From Armillaria gallica (lineage: Eukaryota; Basidiomycota; Agaricomycetes; Agaricales; Physalacriaceae), in NCBI GenBank assembly GCA_037576215.1, contig JBANDB010000003.1:744001-808000 (forward strand): a DNA stretch of 64,000 nucleotides, read 5' to 3'. The notes under the pieces are model-generated. The model had not been told where the DNA came from. It worked only from the letters and a program-made list of their open reading frames with translations, and did not search any database. The position numbers and the translations under genes are program-made. Below, piece by piece: positions 47,113 through 58,403 of the stretch (position 1 is its first letter; each line of letters opens with the position of its first letter).

Positions 47113-47656
47113 ATATGCTGCTTCCATACTCGTTGCGATGAAGAATCTCTGTATATATTGGTATTTTCCTCTCATTATAAACCTTTATTCAATCAAAGCA
47201 ACGTTGCTTTCTTATGAAGACCGTGCTTGCTCTTTTTCATCCGCCCAAGAGCTCAAGATCAAGACCGAAAAGGATTTGCCTTGTCGAGTGGATCATTGAC
47301 GCCGTCGGCGGTTTGGCTTGGGAACGGTAGACTAAAGAGTGTCGCAGGTGACGCGATGTTGTGTGTATTGATAATAAGCTTCAGGTCATGACAATGGACT
47401 TCATCGGATTTCCACACCTTGGGCAAGGATATGAGCGTCCGCTACAAACATGGTACGATCAACACCCAGAGAAAGTATTAGTATAATAAGTACATCAATT
47501 CAACAGTACGATTTCCCTGGCTAGTAAATTACGAGCGTGGAAAACGAAAACATTGAGTCTTGTGAAACACGTTAAACACTGATGTTAGGATCTAGCAAGG
47601 GTGGTTAATGACAATGGCCTTCCGACGCAATAAAGACTTGCTGGGAAATTTCATGT
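47113..47656. other. Intergenic, nothing recognised
   Basis: 3' region of the DUF6535 gene. No motif or RNA seen. Confidence 0.4.
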
Positions 47657-48156
47657 TCAAATCCGTGCACCAACGCAACAGTCGGGATACTCAAGAACCA
47701 GCTTCTTGAGAAGTTCCTCAGCTCTCATCTCCCCCTTGTCCGGATCCTCGGCATAGTCGATATGGACAAGTGTCCCAAATTCGCTGTTCTCAGAAACGGG
47801 GAAGATGAAGTGCCCTTCAATATATTTGTCATCATCATCTCTGTGATATTCGTCCATCAGAAAGGAAAGAGGAACACCGGGGACGTCCGCAGATATCCGA
47901 ATGTCACTCTTGCGCAAGAGCTTTCGCCAACAGAAGAGATATTCCGCTGCGACAGATGGTGGAAGATTGGGGTATATGTTAGCTTCGTCTGGGGAGGAGG
48001 TCGACAGGTGGGGTAAACAGTGACCTGGGCTGGGTGTTCTATGGGTGTGATATTTGACACGTCGAGCCGGGGCGGTTCGACAAGTGTCATACTGCCAGTC
48101 ACGAGCGCATATTCATGTGCGAGCCTTGTGGGGTTCATATAAAACGGTAAATCCAT
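47657..48156 (-). CDS. Small two-exon hypothetical protein
   Basis: Exon 1 48093-48156 (MDLPFYMNPTRLAHEYALVTG) and exon 2 47657-48024, joined by a 68 bp intron (GTATGAC...GCCCAG, phase 1), give 143 residues. I chose this splice because it joins two coherent frames: exon 2 reads HLSTSSPDEANIYPNLPPSV, AAEYLFCWRKLLRKSDIRIS and DVPGVPLSFLMDEYHRDDDD, and ends YPDCCVGARI. The C-terminal half is charged with alternating hydrophobics, compatible with a small alpha/beta domain. No family recognised. It lies tail-to-tail with the DUF6535 gene. The composition looks like real coding sequence. Confidence 0.5.
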
Positions 48157-48597
48157 GTTTGAGATGAGGTTGTAACAGGAATATGCACCGATAGCAGTTT
48201 CACTTCATATCTGGCCCTTCCAGCGCCAGCTGAGTGCTCTGAACCGCGGATGGTCGTCATCGAGTGTCCGCCCAAGCCATGGCTGCCCTAGCTCACGATT
48301 CCCGATGACTTGATTTCAGGCTGGACCTTGAGTGAGACTATCAAATTCGTATGCTATCCTCCAGTTAGGTAACTATAATCCTTGGCACGACAGATAATCC
48401 ACCTCGCTTAGCCTTGCCCGCCTTGTCGATGGTTATGACGGCTTCACAATAATGGATATACTCCTTGAAGAAATTCCGCCTCACCATCAGTTTCGACTTG
48501 ATATCAATCCTTCTCGGTGATCGAGGGAAGTCGTAGCGGTAAAAAAGCAAGACGTCACACGACGACAATTCCATATTTTTGCGTGCGCAAAAACCCA
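48157..48597. other. Intergenic with dispersed fragment
   Basis: 48,345-48,540 resembles 21,660-21,880 (GTCGATGGTTATGACGGC, CTTGAAGAAATTCC). On the minus strand it can be read as FFKEYIHYCEAVITIDKAG, perhaps the end of an older gene. Nothing complete. Confidence 0.35.
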
Positions 48598-50416
48598 TCA
48601 CGTCAAATGATACGACCACATCCCATCCTGCAATGGATACGGGCCACCCGCTTTCTCCTCGTTCCATGCCTCCCGTCCCGCAGCCCAATTGGCGCGGATC
48701 TCATCCAGACGCTCCTCCGGAACCCAACCATCAGGATCACACTGGATCTGGCCTATGAAATGCTCCTTGCACTCGTTGTAGTACATCATCGCTGCGAGCT
48801 CCTCCCGATCTCGCTCCCGATCCGCCTCAGTGAGCTTCACAGGGCACTCGATTGGGGAACCCTCTGGCCACAAATCACATAAACGATACACCAGCCGACG
48901 TAGGAGCTGCGGACCGTCGGCATAACAGCGCAGAGCCACATCAGGAAGAGAAGAGAGCGAGTCTCCCTGCGGGAGACATGCAGCCTACAAACGCAGAGGA
49001 AGTTTTTCCAGCAACACCCTCGATATTATTCGCTGTCGCTTTGCCAGTCTCCACTCGAGATCGGCCTGATCCTTAAGTTCTGGAGGTAAGTCCGGAGGAA
49101 GCTCCGGTAAAGTAAAAGGATCATCCGGCATAGTAATAAGTTTTCCCTCATATAGCACAGCTGGAGGCAGCCTGGTGCTCTGAAGGTAAGGAACAGCAAA
49201 AGCGCCTTGCCAGTCGATGTATGAGACGACGCTGGCCGCTCCAGAGGGCTTGACGATGACGTTGGACCGTGAGAGATCGGGGTGAATGAGATAAGGAGCT
49301 GTCAGGCCATGCTGAGACGGAATGATGTAAGGCGCCATCGATATACACTGCTGCAACAGCCGACGAAGTTCGGGGAGGTCGGAAGGCTTCGACCTACTTA
49401 AAAGAGAGCTAGGAGATGGGGATGAAGACACTGCGCTGGACGCTTGATATTCTGCCTTTTGAAGTGCTAGACGGCAGGTGGCTTGAATAAAAGACAACAT
49501 ATCCGGCCCTGCAATATAAGATACATGAGTTATGAAATCAACTTATAAGTCAGCAAAGGCGCCTACAAGGGCCGCGATATCCTTCTACAGGTCCGTTGAA
49601 CCAATATTGCCTGTCAACGACAGGTCCGATCCTGTACTTCTCGGCAGCAGGCTCCTCGTTGTCCTTCTCCTCCAAGTAAAGCGGCCTGCTCTGCAATTCC
49701 GGACTGACATCCTCCTTGAAGAACAAGCTACCAATCTGCGAAAAAGGCCGCTGGTGAAGATGTAGATCGAGGAACAGCATTTCCCGTAACACGGCGCCGA
49801 TGTCTTCATCAAAAGTATTGAACCAGCGTTTCTCCAGCGCGACGCCATTTATACGTTCCATGAGAATGAAATCTGACCCTACGGTGGATCGAGCTTCAGG
49901 TGTACTGCTCCATGCCAGAACGCGTGGAGTGGAATGTCCGATAACGTCTCGCACATATTCCATTGTGGCTACTTCGCTGGCTGTGGACAAATGCACATTG
50001 CCCACGAGTGCACAGGGGATACGTGCAATGGCCTCGCGTCCGTTGTCAAATTCGAGAAGGAAGATCTTGTTATAAGCTCCTATACAAGATGTTAGAGCCA
50101 CTCTGAAAAGAAAGAAAAAACAGCTGGAGAATGACCTTGAGCGATTCTTTCAAACCGAATGCAGCGTTTTGCTCCGACGGCCGACGACGCAATATCTTGG
50201 CGAGTAGCTGCTTTGAAGTTTACGCGACGAACACTCCGTTCTAGATGTAAAAATGAATAAAAACGCGTCAAAACGAAGGAAGGACATACGAAGGGCGTCA
50301 TTCCATAGCCACCGGCCCTCGTGATCGTACCAAGCTGGATCTACGGTGATTGTGGATATACGTCTAGAGTGACGCTTCGGATGAAATAGCGTCCGAGCGA
50401 GAGAATATGAGAGCAT
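48598..50416 (-). CDS. APH/AIM9-like phosphotransferase, copy 2, internal TAG
   Basis: Five-part frame: exons 50290-50416, 50136-50240, 49567-50079 and 48598-49508 with introns of 49, 56 and 58 bp, all phase 1. The N-terminus MLSYSLARTLFHPKRHSRRI is Arg/Ser-rich without acids, consistent with a mitochondrial presequence as in AIM9. N-lobe GAYNKIFLLEFDNG, STASEVATMEYVRD, PRVLAWS; hinge DFILMERING; the RGPW signature spans intron 3; catalytic loop HPDLSRSNVIV and DWQGA. The tail GMWSYHLT matches copy 1. Codon 423 of 551 is TAG (48985-48987); copy 1 has Ala there and the frame continues to the proper end. A protein truncated at 422 would keep the catalytic core but lose about 130 C-terminal residues. 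Confidence 0.78.
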
Positions 50417-52788
50417 GAGACAGAGGCCGAAAGTGATTTTCTCACGCCACCTCCCAGTGACGACGGCTGCACCAGAGCGACCAAACTCTGAGTACGGCGT
50501 CACTCTCTACATCCCGGCCACTTCATCGAAGCGCTGTCCTGTTCTTCCGGTCAAAAAACGCTCTCTCAGGAAATTACGCGCACACTTTAACCTTGCCATA
50601 GATCATAGTGGGTTCGATGCGACGTAAGACATTTTCAGAGGTTCTGGTGATGGTTTCGAAGCATGAGCATGATATTCCTGAGGAAAAAGAACAAAATTCA
50701 TACGAACTCGTGGATAGGACTACAGGGAACGCAGTCGTTATGAAAAATCTTCCATCTGTTTCTGTCTCCACATTTTCTGTAGCGCCCTTGAATTCGATAA
50801 CGTTGGGTCTGGTGAAGTGGCTCCCAGTACGCGAGTGAATACATTGATGGTAGTATTAAGAAAGAGATTTGTCGGAAGTAGCCGAAATTGTCAATGCTCT
50901 TTGATTCCGACGATGATCCTCGCACATGTTCGTTGTTTCGATGCGAAGCGGGACTTGCAAAAGAACAACGAAAGACGCCTATGAACAAATGCCCTTGCTA
51001 TTGACTCTGCGACTGCAGCGATGCCAATATCCACCTTCGCGCTGTCTACAAAATTTGAGGTCATATTTCACGTCGTGGTGCCCTGCGTATATGATTCTGT
51101 GGTGATAAGGTGATGCGCTGGACAGGCGGACTTGCTTCCAAAGCTCGTACTGGTGTAATCTTGAAGAATATCATTCTGGCGCACTGATAGTGTATCAGCA
51201 CTGTCCGAGCCGGTTCTATGCGGCCGAAAAGCTTACCTCTTCTTGCTAGCATACCTTCGGCACCATTGGGCATGGCTACGTTTCACGCTGAAATACTCCA
51301 CGATGTGCCGACGTCGAGATTTATGGACATAATCCGCTGGTTCATAAAGCTGGAGGATTGATGGTGGTGGTGGCTTGCATAGAATGGATGCATCGGTCCG
51401 ACTGCCGTTGTCACTTAGATCTGTCTTCCTGACGACGCGTCTTTTCACCTAGGATCTCGTATTGCTTGCCGACCCACTCCAAGCTAGTAATATCGCGACA
51501 TTGCCGTCATACTCCCAGTCGTTGCAAGGATGATGATACTCATTTTGGCTCTCATCAAATTGAAATAGCTCAGTATTGCCTGCCTAACTGATAATGCTCT
51601 CTCAGAGACATCGAAGGACTTCAGTTCTAACCGACCTTCCTGAGTGAGTTCGAACCCAACACTGCTGCAAACCAGGAACAAATTTCGTTCATACGCAAGA
51701 TGCCGTCTGTTTTCGTTCGCTGAAAACAGCCTGATTAGATAAAGTCTCATAAAATAAGAACGCGTCGTATTCTAGAGCAGGTATGTGCAACTTGAGCTTG
51801 CATTCATCGCTTAAACCAGTCTAGCATGCGAATGAGATGCGGAAATGGGCGGCGGAGTTACATCGTTCGGAAGACGTCTGACGGATGCAAATATGGATTT
51901 ATGATTTTCGAGATCCTGCGCGGCAAGATCTCGTTCGTGCTGGAGAGGTGCATCGAGCGATGTAGCCTGCGCCTGAAGCTGTTCATCCCAAGCAACAGTC
52001 TCGGATTCGAGGAGCGTGCGTGTTCCTTCAACGACTCCGAGTCCATGTCCAGAGGCCTTGCTGAGCTCCCCAGTTGGCGTGCTCCAAATCCCCAAATCCG
52101 TCAATAAGTTGGTCCACACCAAGTGGTGTAGCCTCTCAGGCTGCCGAAGCACCCTGCCCCATTAATGACTGAACAAGTCGAATCCGTCTTCGATGCGCAG
52201 GTGCTCCAGGGCGTCGACCGGTTCGTTGATGAAGAGATCGATGGCCTAGAACGACAGCGATTTTGATGGGAGATACGTCGAACGGCGCAAATTGACGATG
52301 AGAGAGATCAGTAGCAGTTACCGAACCGAAAATAATATTAGTGACCGGTAAGCGCCAAGGAGCTGGAGGTAGACCAAGATCAGGAGGACTGCGTGAACAT
52401 TACTAGCGCATAGCAACACACCTGTAACTCTTCGTCGCCACGCTCTCCTTTGTAGTTGCTCGGGAATGAAGAGACCTGAAACCGGGGCCAGTTTCTATGC
52501 ACGTGTTATGTCGGTGAGAGTAGATGAAAGGGAGCACACACCTTACCAAAGGTTGCTGACGCGCCCATCATCCCACAAGATATATGCTTGTTGATCTCGG
52601 GACTTAAAGGGTTAGTTGTTCCTCTTCAAGAACTGTCAGTCTCTGTAGCAGAAAAAAGGACGCCAGAATCGCGATAGGATGCCCAAGTGTCTGACTGAAA
52701 TGTTGCTGAAGAGAGATGGTCGACGTTCTTCGCGGCGAGTTATTTTTAAAAAAAAGTTAGCGTCGCGAAAAAGTCATGATGAGATAGC
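50417..52788. other. Long gene-poor stretch
   Basis: 50,500-50,900 matches the 25.4-26.0 kb flank of the APH pseudogene. 51,060-51,780 holds only short minus-strand ORFs. The 52,300-52,440 minus strand encodes a hydrophobic stretch (ASNVHAVLLILVYLQLLGAY) that could be a membrane helix of an unresolved multi-exon gene running from about 52,942 leftwards. No complete model could be built. Confidence 0.35.
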
Positions 52789-53224
52789 TCACCCGGCTAG
52801 TTGAGGAAATTCGACATTACTCCATGCTAAAATCCTCTGTTGCAACCGGTGGTGTTGACACTGACGAAACGGAACGATATCAAGAGTAGCGCTTGCACTG
52901 AACGCGACGTCAAGAAGGTACACGGAGTATTGGGGAGACATGATGATGGAAGGAAGAAAAAGAAATTGTTTTTGTTTGTTCGCTACTCGGATACTCGGAC
53001 CGTTCCGATCCAGATCTTCACCAGTCACCATCATATCGATCATCTCTCCAAGGATCCAGCACCAACATGACTCGCGAACCAGTCCCGGAACGGTGCGTGG
53101 ACTTTTCAAAATTGAAATCCTCCTTTCAAAGTTATCTAATTGCATGATAAGCAGATTATCGGTGTTGTCTTCCAAACCGCCCTTGCCCGGCATCGCACTT
53201 GAAGATTTAGTCCAAGCAACTACA

Positions 53225-54423
53225 ATGAAGCCCCATTTTGTACGTGATGCACTGGGAAAAAATCTAGAAACTTGTTGACACGCAATACAGCCTAATATCC
53301 CACCTGAACTCGTCGACGAAATCATTGATTACCTCTGGGATGACAAAGACGCGCTCGTCGCCTGTTCCTTCGTCTGCCGATTATTCTGCATCCGTACTCG
53401 CGTGCATATTTTTCGTAGCATCGAGCTGAAGCACACTCCCGAAGATGAGTCGTCCTCGCAAAACATCCTCCCGTATATCAAGAAAATCACGATACGCTGG
53501 AGTTCCGATAATATCCCCAGCTTGACTCCATTCCTCTCTTCTCTTCCAAACCTCACTGCACTCCACCTCGATATGATCGACTTCTTCAATCCGTGGTCTT
53601 TCCACCACCTTATCTGTCAGCTACGTGGGCTGGCGAGCATTGATTTGAGACATATACAATTTCATGGGACTGTTCTGGTAGAGCCTACTACTATGAACCT
53701 TGACGAGCCGTTTCCGAGGATCAACAAGATATCGATGTGCGGGACATCGTTTCATGCATCTGTTGTAGAATTGCTCATCCGTCGGCGGGAGTTACGAGCG
53801 ATATACGTTGATTCTCTCCGCGAGCTTTGCATCAAATACCCGCCTGGCGAATACCTGTCTTCCATATGTGCCTTTGTGCGTGCAGCGTCGAGCTCATTGA
53901 AGAGCTTGGACATTCGGATCCGTAGAGTTAGTGAGTGATACCCTCATTTTTCTGTACAACGTGTACTCATGATCTGAATTAAGGATCCGGTATCAATACA
54001 CTTTCAAGTTGGCCTGCACAGCCCGACTTACTTCCTTTGACTATGCCAACATTGCAGATTGAAGTGGAGTGCAGACGATACGGTTGGCATGCCAAGGTCA
54101 TGACATGGTTGATCGATTCTTTGAATGGCGCTAACGGACCTATCATGATGGAGACCCTGACGCTGGTGGTCGTATCTCCTGGGTGTCATGATCTGGCGTA
54201 TATCAAACTAGAAGATTTGGCGATACAATTCTCGATGCTGGATGAGATCTTAACGGGCCCGGACATGAAGGTGTTTCGACGACTGAAGGTGCTATTTAAA
54301 CAGTACGTTGATAGCCCTCCTTCTGGGGAAGCGTCGTACCACATAAATTGGGTCCATGAAAAACTCCAGCGTGTGGATAAGAGAAACATGCTCCATGTAG
54401 ATGTCGTCGAATATACAAGTTGA
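53225..54423 (+). CDS. F-box protein
   Basis: Three exons: 53225-53239 (MKPHF), 53291-53930 and 53984-54423, introns 51 and 53 bp (GTACGT...ATACAG; GTGAGT...TTAAG), 364 residues in one frame. The F-box is at the very N-terminus: NIPPELVDEIIDYL, DALVACSFVCRLF. LRR-like sequence follows (LPNLTALHLDMIDF, LRGLASIDLRHIQF, SSSLKSLDIRIRR). Probable SCF ubiquitin-ligase adaptor. The tiny first exon is supported by the good splice consensus and by frame agreement, and it places the F-box at the usual distance from the start. A long ORF on the opposite strand (52789-53325) overlaps the start and is most likely spurious in that part. Confidence 0.78.
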
Positions 54424-54696
54424 AATAGTTCAATGTCATATAGTTCGTGAATTAGTATATTGGGGAGGTTGGAACAGCGACTAATTCCCGAGACGAAATG
54501 AAGACTGACCATCGCTTCTCTGATTTTTTACCTAGCATTGTTGTACCGCCTATCAACGAGGGGTTCTATTACTTGGTGTTCAAGGGTCATTCGCAATAAA
54601 CTTTGAAAGACAGAAATTTTTATACATGTAAGTAGTCATTAACACATTTGCTACTAAGCAATACTATTTTCTCGATCGCAAGATATACTACGTGAG
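54424..54696. other. Short spacer before the retroelement
   Basis: AT-rich; no feature recognised. The left end of the retroelement was not located precisely. Confidence 0.3.
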
Positions 54697-57267
54697 ATGC
54701 CAATATGGTACCACATCAAATCGGAAGCGACAAGGAGAATGTTCAATGGGGGAGAACAAGTAAAATGTCTAAAAATGTGCCATAAAGTTAAGACCGTAAA
54801 AGAGGTTGAAACACTTACACATTACCTGAGTGGGAACAGACATGCAAAGAGAGGGAGGTGCTCATGTGAAGCATGTCAACATGCAACAGAGCAGCTGGGA
54901 TGTAAATCACCTCGCAAATGCTTCCAAAAGGCTAAAAGCATGCTCGACTCCCTACCCCCAAAATGGAACCCACAAGCAAATCCCCCAGCCGAAACACATG
55001 AAAACGATGATACAGCTGAAGACCCTGAAGAAAATACAAGTATATTCAGACCAAATCTTATAACCAAAGGGTCCCTGGCAGATGCATTCAGGATATTTGC
55101 AGAAGAGGACGAATCTCCCAACATGTACAACCCAAGACACGAGGCCAGAATCTCAAATGGAATAACAACAGTATACACCGATGGATCAGCCATCCGATGT
55201 GGGACAGATGAAGCAGCAGCAGGAGCTGGAGCAAGGGGGTTGCGGGCCGTCAGACCGGCACATCCGGTTGGTCAGTTGGTCGGTCGAAAAGGTCACAAAA
55301 AATAATTTTGCCGGTCCTAGTAAATAAACATCTGTGCACCCTGAACCCAGTTATAAAGGCTAATTTACATGCCTAAACGACATAGAATGGCTTCAGAGCC
55401 TGAGAGAGGCACCCCAAAGCAAAGAAATTTGAAGCTTCAATTGAATAATTGGAATTTGGTTCTTTACCTTGCTTGGACCTAGGATGACATGCAGTACATT
55501 GGCATAGAAAGATGAGTATCAAACTTGAAGTGTAATGTATGCACAGTAGGGAGTGCAATCGCCGTTGGTATCATAGCATGTGGACACAACAAGACGCGGA
55601 AAGATTTGCAGAAAGATAACGGAAGACAACGGATCGGGAATATTCTGCATCATTCAGTCACATGATCTGTCCTTTATGGGTATGTTATTCCCATGCGGTC
55701 GGTCGGTCGGTCAGGAGTGGGCTTAAAAATAATATCGACCTGATATCATTTTCTTAACTTTTACTACCCCCTTGAGCTGGAGTCTTCTACAGGGAAGGAG
55801 ACATGAGAAATCGAAGTATAAGGCTCCCAAACGAAGTTGGGAGAACTAACCAAATATCCGAAATGATTGGAGCTAAGTCTGTGGCAGAAGATGTACCGAT
55901 ACATAATGAAATGGAGCTAGTAAGCGACTCATGGCATGTACTAGATGGTCTAGGAGGTCGCTTCATCAGATGGGAAGATGAAGGATACTTCCTAATAAGC
56001 AATGGATGGGTTACTCAAATCACAATAGCAAGATTCCGAGCATGTACAGCACTAACAAGACTAAGGTGGGTTAAAGGACACTCCGGAGACCCAGGAAATG
56101 AGGGGGCTGACCGACTAGCTGGAATCACAAGCAGAAAAACCCCCAGAACTGAAGACACGGGGTGCCAAGCTAGCAGCCATGACACAATCCACAGCCTACA
56201 GGATAATCAGGAAAATCAAAATGCAAAACAGAAACTATCAAGACAAACTGGATAGAAGAGATACAAATGAGAATGTGACGCTAGCCCTCGCAGCAGCCAG
56301 TGAAAGATGCGAAGCAGAAATCATGAAGGAACATCTATGGACCTCAATCCACTGCAAGGACTTCAACAGGTCAGCCTGATTCTTCATGTGGATGCTTCTG
56401 CATGATGGATACATAGTGGGATGGCACTGGAAACATATCAATGGCTGCACTGAAAGAATTAAATGCCAACAGTGCGGCATCAAAGAAAGTATGGATCATA
56501 CACTCACCCAATGCAAAGCTCCAGGTCAAAAAGAAATATGGGAACTTGCCCAGCAGCTATGGAGGCAGAAAACCAAGACCGAATTGACCATCACGAAAGG
56601 TATAATCATGTCGTGTGGCGTCCAACCACCAAACACACACAGGAACCAGACTAAGTGAGGGACAGAAAGATTCCACCAAATCCTAATATCAGAATCAGCA
56701 CATCTAATATGGAAAATCAGGAATGACCGTGTTATAAATGACAAGCCACACTACACACTGAACGAGATAGAACAAAGATGGATGCAAACAATAAACCACC
56801 ACATGAAACTAGATTGCATCCTATCAGATCAAAGAAAGTTTGACAGGAAGGCGATACAGAAATCCCTTGTCCTTAAGATGTGGCAGGGCATGCTCCTGAA
56901 TGAGAGCACCCTCCCAGAAGACTGGACAAAGGAAAATGGGGTTTTAGTGGGTATTATCAAGTAGACAAGGATGGTTCATTACCGAAGATGGATGGGCCGG
57001 AGTTTGCTTGATTGAGCCCCACACAGGACTTGTTCAAAACACAGAAGTCTGTGCATAAATGCACTTACCTCATGTGGTCAGATCACCATGCAAACCTTCC
57101 ACCATATGCCAACTCTTAGCTTATGATCCCTCTCCACTCGCAGGTTACAACCCTGCCTCATTAATGGGCTGAATACAACATCCTTGATGTGCATTCCACT
57201 GGCTGGAAGCCCCTGCCGCACAAGGTGTATGAAGCCAAACCAAATGTTTCACAAAAAAAAAAAAAAA
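54697..57267 (+). mobile_element. Decayed non-LTR-type retroelement 3' part with RNase H domain
   Basis: The frame from 54697 (MPIWYHIKSEATRRMFNGGE) carries a Cys-rich segment (GRCSCEACQHATEQLGCKSP) and the RNase H type I start TTVYTDGSA with its first catalytic Asp near 55,180. The rest of the RNase H domain resumes at about 55,783: SIRLPNEVGRTNQISEMIGA, MELVSDSWHVLDGL, LRWVKGHSGDPGNEGADRLA. Then a zinc-finger-like CxxC...HxxxxC (KCQQCGIKESMDHTLTQC) near 56,470. In-frame TGA codons at 56377-56379 and in the TKTGA end at 56656-56658 interrupt the C-terminal part. A 15 nt A-run at 57253-57267 may be the poly(A) tail. The reverse transcriptase part is absent. The GC content is lower than in the neighbouring genes. 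Confidence 0.7.
55232..55774. mobile_element. hAT-like non-autonomous transposon inside the RNase H domain
   Basis: 543 bp. 11 bp terminal inverted repeats CAAGGGGGTTG and CTACCCCCTTG (10 of 11 pairs). Flanked by an exact 8 bp duplication AGCTGGAG at 55224-55231 and 55775-55782, as hAT elements produce. Subterminal GGTCGGTCGGTCGGTCAG and CCGGTTGGTCAGTTGGTCGG motifs are also hAT-like. Ignoring the element and one copy of the duplication restores a continuous RNase H frame. No transposase inside. Confidence 0.88.
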
Positions 57268-57398
57268 CTATTTTCTTGACCTATTTTATCTATCTAACAA
57301 ACAAATTCAGCTCTGATTCATGGAACTCAGGAGAATAACAAGGCCATGCTGTTTGACAAAAATATGAGCAAATAATTAACTTGCGAAAGAAAGTGTCA

Positions 57399-57937
57399 CT
57401 AACAAGGATGATCATTCTCCAAGAGGAAGGACCGGGGAGATGGTCGGGGAGCCCTTGATAACCTGTCTGCCTGCAAGAACAGGAAGAGAAGGAATGGCAG
57501 GCGGAGCGGGGAAGGCAGGCGGTGCTGGGGGAGCCAGGAGGACAGGAATCTGTCTGCCTGCAAGAACAGGAAGAGCTGGGAGGGGAAGGACCAGAACGGC
57601 AGGTGGCGCTGGGAAGGCAGGAGGCACAGGAAAGGCGAGTGGAGCTGGAGGAGCTGGGAGGACAGGAATCTGTCTGCCTGCAAGAACGGGCAGGGCTGGA
57701 AGAACAGGAGTTGTGGGAAGAGCAGGAGTAGCAGGTAGAGCCGGAAGGGCAGAAACTTGTCTACCTATAAGAATGGGAAGAACAGGAGTAGCAGGAAGTG
57801 CCGGCATAGCAGGTACAGCTGGAAGTTGTCTGCCTTTTAGTGTGGGAGGAGCTGGAAGTGCGGGAGGTGTGGGCAGAGCTGGAATAGTAATCTGCCGCCC
57901 TGTAATATTGGTACCATCTTCACAGGGAATGACTGGG
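57399..57937 (-). repeat. Tandem-repeat tract encoding Pro/Ala/Leu with GRQ units
   Basis: About 25-28 bp motifs around CTGTCTGCCTGCAAGAACAG recur at roughly 57,465, 57,555, 57,675, 57,755 and 57,830. On the minus strand the whole tract from about 57,930 to 57,412 is open and reads as repeats of the form GRQ-I/V/L-P-V/A-LPALPA (GRQITIPALPTPPALPAP, GRQLPAVPAMPALPA, GRQIPVLPAPPAPLAFP), ending SPVLPLGE. The complementary plus frame reads Gly/Ala-rich (GGAGKAGGAGGA). A minus-strand repeat protein whose N-terminus was cut off by the adjacent LTR insertion is the best reading. No start codon in good context was found. Confidence 0.45.
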
Positions 57938-58402
57938 TGTTATGATTTATTCATTTTTTGCCTTATCTTATCTTATCATGGGAAACCGGACCGACCGGGC
58001 CACTGACCACAGGAGTGACAAAGCTACAAGAAGACATTCCCATGTTATCGCTTCATTGTTGCACCATATCGCTTCGCTATTGCGTTCCCATAGGTTCTCG
58101 CTCCAATGATGCATGTTCATGAACTCTATCTTTCTTACACGGTCTATTATTAGAACCCTCACTTTGCGTACTTAAGTAGTAGCTCTCACTGTATGTACCC
58201 CAGCTTCGAGCTAACTTTAATCTATACCGAAACTATCGCTTGATTTGTTGTGGACAGCTAAAGACCTAGCCTTAATGCCTATTGACTAAGGGACTCATCG
58301 GTGACTGCCCGAATGCGAGACAGCCGTTGTTTACCCTTGATAGGAGTTCGGGTCTAATAATTAGCTCGAAGCTTTCCCTTTGCTCCTTAACCGGAGCTTA
58401 CA
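57938..58402 (+). repeat. Probable 5' LTR of Ty3/gypsy element
   Basis: Begins TGTTATGATTTATTC and ends GGAGCTTACA (TG...CA ends), directly before the gag start at 58404. The 3' LTR lies outside the window, so the borders are inferred from the terminal dinucleotides and the start of coding sequence. Confidence 0.5.
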
Positions 58403-58403
58403 G

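Noticed and set aside
52789..53325. 178-codon minus-strand ORF
   Set aside because: Overlaps the well-supported F-box start and has no motif; only its 3' part (52,789-52,942, with a GTGAGC donor) might be an exon.
57440..58006. Gly/Ala-rich plus-strand ORF (collagen-like)
   Set aside because: Complement of the Pro/Ala/Leu repeat frame, and it runs across the inferred LTR border.
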